NCBI GenBank assembly: GCA_034659855.1
Contig: JAYEIA010000247.1
Span: 1 to 26,248 of the forward strand
Origin: JAYEIA01 sp034659855
GTDB lineage: Bacteria; Bacteroidota; Bacteroidia; Bacteroidales; JAADGE01
Direction: 5' to 3'
Length of the DNA: 26,248 nt
Shown here in pieces: positions 22,262 to 26,248 of this stretch (position 1 is its first letter; each line of letters opens with the position of its first letter). The notes beneath the pieces were generated by a model. That model was not told the DNA's origin and made no database searches. It saw only the letters and a program-made list of their open reading frames with translations. Made by a program: the position numbers and the translations under genes.

Positions 22262-24547
22262 ATGAATTATTTTAATAACCGCAAGCTGTTGCCGACAGTT
22301 TTTATAATTATACTTTTAATTGCAGTGCTGAAAAGTTCGGCACAGAAAGAATCTTCTGCTTGGTATTTTGGCCGATATGCGGGTTTGGATTTTTCTGCCG
22401 GCTTGCCCGAACCTCTGACAAATGGTGAAATCAATACCTTTGAGGGTTGCACCTCTTGGAGTGATTCCTTGGGTAATCTGTGCTTTTATTCAGACGGAGT
22501 AACGGTTTGGAATTCAGAGCATCAAATTATGGATAACGGCACCGGGCTTATGGGAGATTCTTCTACGGCACAAACCATACTGGCCGTACCGCAACCCGGC
22601 AATACCAATCAAATATTTCTTTTTACCGTAGATGATTTACAACTGGTCGATAATGAGACGGTAACTGACGGTTTGCGTTTATCAAAAGTGGACATGACCC
22701 TAAACAACGGTCTGGGTGCCGTTACCGAAAAAAATTTATTGCTGTTCGATTCCGTATCGGAAAAAATTACGGCGGTCAAAAAAGCAAATGAGTCGGCCTA
22801 TTGGGTTATTGCCCACGAATGGGGAAATAACCGGTTCAGAGCCTACGAAATTGACACCGACGGTTTTCATGATACACCTGTTCTCAGTGATGTCGGCACA
22901 CCACACACCCAAATCATGCCAAACATTATTATCAACTCTATCGGAACCATGAAATTAAATCCGCAAGGCAATAAATTGGCATTAGCGATGCTGCGCTCAT
23001 CTCTTGCCGAATTGTTTGACTTCGACCCGGTAACAGGCATTGTCAGCAATCCGGTTACAATTAATTTTGGCGGATACGGCGTTTACGGAACGGAGTTTTC
23101 TCCCGATGGGTCAAAATTGTACATCTCCGCCGACACGAAGTTATACAGTGTCGATGTAAATGCAGGTACACCGTCCGATATAATCAATTCATTGACTTTA
23201 ATTGCTGAAGAAGAACACTATACCGGAACCATGCAAACGGCCACAGACGGAAAAATATATTGCAGCGTGGACGATGCACAATATCTGGGAATTATTCGAG
23301 CCCCCAATAAAGCGGCGGCAAATTGCGACTATATTTCCGACGGAATTTTTTTGAACGGAGGCCAAGCAAGAAAAGGACTGCCCAATTTTATTTCTTCATT
23401 ATTTTTACCTCCGGATTTTTATGCTGTTCCGGATTGCTACGGCACCGAAACGCAATTCTATTTGGCAGATACCACCGGAGTTGATTCTGTTTTTTGGGAT
23501 TTCGGAGATATTGATTCAGGGATATTGAATTACAGCCAATTGGTTGAACCCACGCATATTTATACCGATACCGGAGATTTTCAGATACAAGTTTCTTTAT
23601 GGAACTCGGGAATTGAAACAGTTATTTCTGATTGGATTACTGTTAGTTATGCAGAAACTGTTGATTTAGGGGTCGATACGGTTTTATGCGATGAACCTGA
23701 ATATATTATGGATGCTCAGGGCGAAAACTTGTCTTACCTCTGGCAAGACGGCACGACCGATGCGATATATCATGCCACAGAATCGGGCGACTACCGTTTG
23801 ACGGTTACCAACGATTATACAGGCTGTAAACATTCAGATACCGTTCAGGTCATTCTTTCCGCTGCTCCGGGTTTGCAGCTTGGTGCTGATACGGTTTTTT
23901 GCGAACAATCCAATTTTTTTATAGAGCCTGTTACCGACTGCGATACATGCAGCTTTGAATGGTCTGACGGTGCCGGTGAGAATGTATTGTATCCGGAAGC
24001 TTCAGGATACTATGCGCTCACGCTGACCAACGGAGACGGATGCATTGCATTTGATACGGTTACATTAACAATGTTAACCATACCTATTGTTGATTTGGGC
24101 ATGGATACGACTGTTTGTGAAGATACCCCCTACCTCTTGACAGCAGAATTTCCGGATTCTGAATATCTCTGGTCTGATGAAAGTACGGATGCTCAGCTTT
24201 CGGTCTATTCTTCCGGAACCTACTCCGTAGAGATTACCAATGTCTGCGGTACGTTCACCGATTCCGTTTCAGTTGATTTCGAGTACTGCGGCGATATTTA
24301 CATTCCTAATATTATAACTCCGAATAATGACGGCATAAACGATTTCTTTTCCATAAAAGGAATTGAAAACGGCCCCTGGCAGTTGAGTATTTTTTCTCGC
24401 TGGGGCAATCGAGTTTACTATTCTGAAAATTATTGTAATGACTGGTCGGCAGAGGGTAGGGACGAGGGGGTATATTTTTATATACTTCTTTCAAAAGACG
24501 ATCCGCAAAAGTTTGAGGGATTTATCCACGTACGGCGTGAACATTAA
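22262..24547 (+). CDS. Large secreted protein with PKD-like repeats and type B (CHU_C) type IX sorting domain
   Basis: A 761-residue protein with a signal peptide (about residues 1-27, ending KSSAQ). The first ~370 residues begin with AWYFGRYAGLDFSAGLP and CTSWSDSLGNLCFYSDGVTVWN, a pattern frequent in large Bacteroidota gliding/adhesin-like proteins, with propeller-like repeats (FSPDGSKLYIS). A PKD-like domain follows (VFWDFGD ... HIYTDTGDFQIQVSLWN), then three repeated blocks beginning VDLGVDTVLC, LQLGADTVFC and VDLGMDTTVC, each with a W-x-(D)G-T segment. The C-terminal IYIPNIITPNNDGINDFF and GVYFYIL match the type B sorting domain. It is thus a likely surface or secreted protein of unknown ligand. 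Confidence 0.9.
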   Translation: MNYFNNRKLLPTVFIIILLIAVLKSSAQKESSAWYFGRYAGLDFSAGLPEPLTNGEINTFEGCTSWSDSLGNLCFYSDGVTVWNSEHQIMDNGTGLMGDSSTAQTILAVPQPGNTNQIFLFTVDDLQLVDNETVTDGLRLSKVDMTLNNGLGAVTEKNLLLFDSVSEKITAVKKANESAYWVIAHEWGNNRFRAYEIDTDGFHDTPVLSDVGTPHTQIMPNIIINSIGTMKLNPQGNKLALAMLRSSLAELFDFDPVTGIVSNPVTINFGGYGVYGTEFSPDGSKLYISADTKLYSVDVNAGTPSDIINSLTLIAEEEHYTGTMQTATDGKIYCSVDDAQYLGIIRAPNKAAANCDYISDGIFLNGGQARKGLPNFISSLFLPPDFYAVPDCYGTETQFYLADTTGVDSVFWDFGDIDSGILNYSQLVEPTHIYTDTGDFQIQVSLWNSGIETVISDWITVSYAETVDLGVDTVLCDEPEYIMDAQGENLSYLWQDGTTDAIYHATESGDYRLTVTNDYTGCKHSDTVQVILSAAPGLQLGADTVFCEQSNFFIEPVTDCDTCSFEWSDGAGENVLYPEASGYYALTLTNGDGCIAFDTVTLTMLTIPIVDLGMDTTVCEDTPYLLTAEFPDSEYLWSDESTDAQLSVYSSGTYSVEITNVCGTFTDSVSVDFEYCGDIYIPNIITPNNDGINDFFSIKGIENGPWQLSIFSRWGNRVYYSENYCNDWSAEGRDEGVYFYILLSKDDPQKFEGFIHVRREH

Positions 24548-24562
24548 ATTTGGCGGTAAGCC

Positions 24563-25183
24563 TTATAGAATCACTTCTCCAAGACTTTCATAGGCAATGC
24601 CCTTGGTATTGTCCAATTTAGCAGTAATTTTTTTTGCTTGATTAAGCGGCACAGCGACAAACATTTCGCAAGAGGCCTCAAAGTTTTGGTCAAGAATTTG
24701 AATGTCTTCGGCATGCACAAAACTCATCATGGAATTTGTAAAAGCATAATCATATGAAAATTTGAATTTGGCTTTTATGGCTTTCGTAACAATTTTTGTG
24801 TTTTTAATCGCCTCCTTTGCTGCAGTCTTATAGGCGTTGATGAGTCCGGGAATCCCGAGTTTTGTTCCTCCGAAATAGCGTACAACCACTATAAGAATGT
24901 TGGTGAGTTCGTCTGATTTTATTTGTCCTAAAACCGGTGGTCCTGATGAATTGGAGGGTTCTCCGTCATCAGAAGCACGAAAAGTTTTTCCGTCAATTCC
25001 CAAACGAAAGGCATACACATGGTGGCGCGCATCGTGATATTCTTTGCGTAATTTTTCTCTGTGCTTCTCTGTCTCTTCCTCGGTTTCAACCGGAAAAGCA
25101 AAAGAATAAAACTTACTTCCACGATCTTTAAAATAACCTTCAGATTTTCTATTTATGGTTTTGTAGCTTGTAATTTCCGGCAT
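24563..25183 (-). CDS. YigZ/IMPACT family protein
   Basis: A 206-residue protein, the standard length. The N-terminal UPF0029/IMPACT domain shows SEGYFKDRGSKFYSFAFPV, HDARHHVYAFRLG, RASDDGEPSNSSGPPVLGQI and VVVRYFGGTKLG; the C-terminal ~70 residues (FSYDYAFTNSMMSFVHAEDI) form the DUF1949-like domain. The E. coli relative YigZ has been crystallised, but the role is poorly defined; eukaryotic IMPACT binds Gcn1. The gene is convergent with the surface-protein gene (15-bp gap). Confidence 0.93.
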   Translation of the reverse strand: MPEITSYKTINRKSEGYFKDRGSKFYSFAFPVETEEETEKHREKLRKEYHDARHHVYAFRLGIDGKTFRASDDGEPSNSSGPPVLGQIKSDELTNILIVVVRYFGGTKLGIPGLINAYKTAAKEAIKNTKIVTKAIKAKFKFSYDYAFTNSMMSFVHAEDIQILDQNFEASCEMFVAVPLNQAKKITAKLDNTKGIAYESLGEVIL

Positions 25184-25230
25184 TGTTTATTGTTTCTGAG
25201 GGGTTGATTGTTCACAAAATTAATAAATTT

Positions 25231-25250
25231 AACCTGAATAATTCGGGTTA
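25231..25250 (-). terminator. Short hairpin at the end of the barrel gene
   Basis: Read on the minus strand, AACCCGAATTATTCAGGTT is an 8-bp stem with one G.T pair and a 3-nt loop that overlaps the stop codon (TAA, 25248-25250). It shares its stem sequence with the pyrI leader hairpin. It may end the transcript, although no T-run follows closely. Confidence 0.4.
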
Positions 25251-26248
25251 AAAACTAAAAGGCAAACCTGCCATAATAAATTCATAAACCATCTCTTGAT
25301 TTCCCGGAAGGTAGGAGGCTCTTCCGCCGATTTCAAAATCTTGTTCCAAATTAAAAATATCAAATTTTAAATACAGTTCAATTCCGGCCGATGAATAGTC
25401 GGCGGATGTTCCGTTGAGGGTCTTTAAATTTTGGTAGTCGTAAAAGAGTGAGGCACGCAGGCGTTTAAAATAAATTATTGAACCGGCCGCCAAATCCGGA
25501 TACCACAAGGGCAAATGATATTCGCCGGATAATTTATACATTTCTGAAAAGATTTGTGCATCATATCCTCGAGTAAAATAGACCGGGGAGGCAAACCAAT
25601 AATAATCGGCTCTGCTGTTTTCCGGCTCTTCCTGTTGTTCATATGCACCGCTCAATGTAATGGAATGGTTGGCAAAAAATCCCGGCAAATATTGTTTCCC
25701 TATAGCCGAAAATTGAAAAGCTCTATAGTCATCCGAAAATGGTAAATGTCGGTATTCAGTTCTTAGCACCGTGCCCCATTTCGGATAAATATTTCTGTGG
25801 GCTTGTCGTCTGAGGATATAATAATTCAGCGTGTAATTATTAACGGCAAAACTGCCGTTTCCGGATAGGAATTTATAACTTATTCCGACCTCCGGTTCAA
25901 GTTTCTCAAACCACGTTCCGGTTCTTAATCTAAAAGGAATACCGAATGAAATACCGGTGGATGTTTCGTTCCATCGGTCGGTATAGTTATTATCGGTATC
26001 GTTTATATAACGTTGGTTGTAGGAACCGGATAATTTTATAACCGGAAGATACTTTGAAAATTGCCAGTGGGTATTGGCTCCGAAAGTTTTTTCATTAATA
26101 TCATAGGAAGCCCCCGCCGTAGCCCAAACCGTATTGAGCAAGTTACTGCTGTACACATTAAAACTCATCTTTGACAACGATTCACTGTACAAGCCCCAAC
26201 TGTGGATTTTAACGGCATCCTTAAAGGGCTTGTAATCTTCAATCTTAT
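25248..26248 (-). CDS. Outer-membrane beta-barrel-like protein, 5'-partial
   Basis: The frame is open to the window's right edge; the TTG at 26192 is internal (upstream codons continue KDAVKIHSWGLYSESL). About 330 codons are seen. The sequence is a series of amphipathic strands rich in Tyr, Trp and Phe with polar turns (ASYDINEKTFGANTHWQFSKYLPVIKLSGSYNQRY, and so on) and ends in a strand terminated by Phe (FIMAGLPFSF), typical for an outer-membrane barrel recognised by BamA. The N-terminal part, possibly a periplasmic propeller domain, is outside the window. Function not recognised. Confidence 0.75.
   Translation of the reverse strand, partial: KIEDYKPFKDAVKIHSWGLYSESLSKMSFNVYSSNLLNTVWATAGASYDINEKTFGANTHWQFSKYLPVIKLSGSYNQRYINDTDNNYTDRWNETSTGISFGIPFRLRTGTWFEKLEPEVGISYKFLSGNGSFAVNNYTLNYYILRRQAHRNIYPKWGTVLRTEYRHLPFSDDYRAFQFSAIGKQYLPGFFANHSITLSGAYEQQEEPENSRADYYWFASPVYFTRGYDAQIFSEMYKLSGEYHLPLWYPDLAAGSIIYFKRLRASLFYDYQNLKTLNGTSADYSSAGIELYLKFDIFNLEQDFEIGGRASYLPGNQEMVYEFIMAGLPFSF

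Noticed and set aside
1..26248. CRISPR array, tRNA or rRNA genes
   Set aside because: No regular direct-repeat/spacer pattern, no cloverleaf and no rRNA-like sequence was found by reading; the IVS-like elements are not in rRNA here.

Overview
This 26 kb window comes from an AT-rich member of the Bacteroidota, most likely an uncultured or environmental lineage near the Bacteroidales. The evidence is two secreted proteins with type IX secretion sorting domains (type A at the left edge, type B/CHU_C-like at 22262-24547), a DUF2027-Smr protein, a DUF4831 lipoprotein, Bacteroidota-type promoters (TAnnTTTG) and mostly absent Shine-Dalgarno sites.

Layout. (1) 1-1480: the end of a repeat-rich secreted protein and its terminator. 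(2) 1560-3453: a decayed zone with intergenic repeats, the 3' end of an SLC13-type transporter, a truncated first half and an intact second half of a split COG0701 permease, and a broken copy of a 10-TM metal-exporter-like gene that carries a 155-bp MITE-like insertion. (3) 3478-8878: a tight + strand run: phosphoglycerate mutase, class I aldolase, ZIP metal transporter, VOC protein, CGGC-domain protein, small Cys-rich protein, radical SAM enzyme and SAM methyltransferase. (4) 8906-11500: two copies of an IVS-like (four-helix-bundle/S23) element flank a NifX-like/DUF59-like gene pair; then a truncated methyltransferase runs into the intact 10-TM exporter gene. (5) 11634-14938, minus strand: a desaturase pseudogene with three lesions, mazG and queA. 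(6) 15010-16970: DUF2027-Smr and an M42-like peptidase, overlapping by 4 bp. (7) 17013-19010: a short promoter-ORF-terminator unit, a second MITE-like copy, then pyrB and pyrI. (8) 19337-21795, minus strand: DUF4831 lipoprotein and a MORN/YwqK-like protein. (9) 21820-24547: two further small inverted-repeat elements, then a large type B sorted surface protein. (10) 24563-26248, minus strand: a YigZ/IMPACT protein and a partial outer-membrane barrel.

The housekeeping parts (glycolysis, pyrimidine synthesis, queuosine, NTP clean-up) look ordinary. The accessory interest is in 1.5-11.5 kb, where metal and Fe-S related genes (ZIP, CGGC, Cys-rich, radical SAM, NifX-like, DUF59-like, 10-TM exporter and its dead paralogue) sit among small mobile elements and deletion scars. 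I did not find a clear new defence or mobile system. The best candidates for undescribed biology are two or three families of 105-164 bp non-autonomous elements, whose copies can be paired inside this window, and the CGGC/Cys-rich/radical SAM/methyltransferase gene set.
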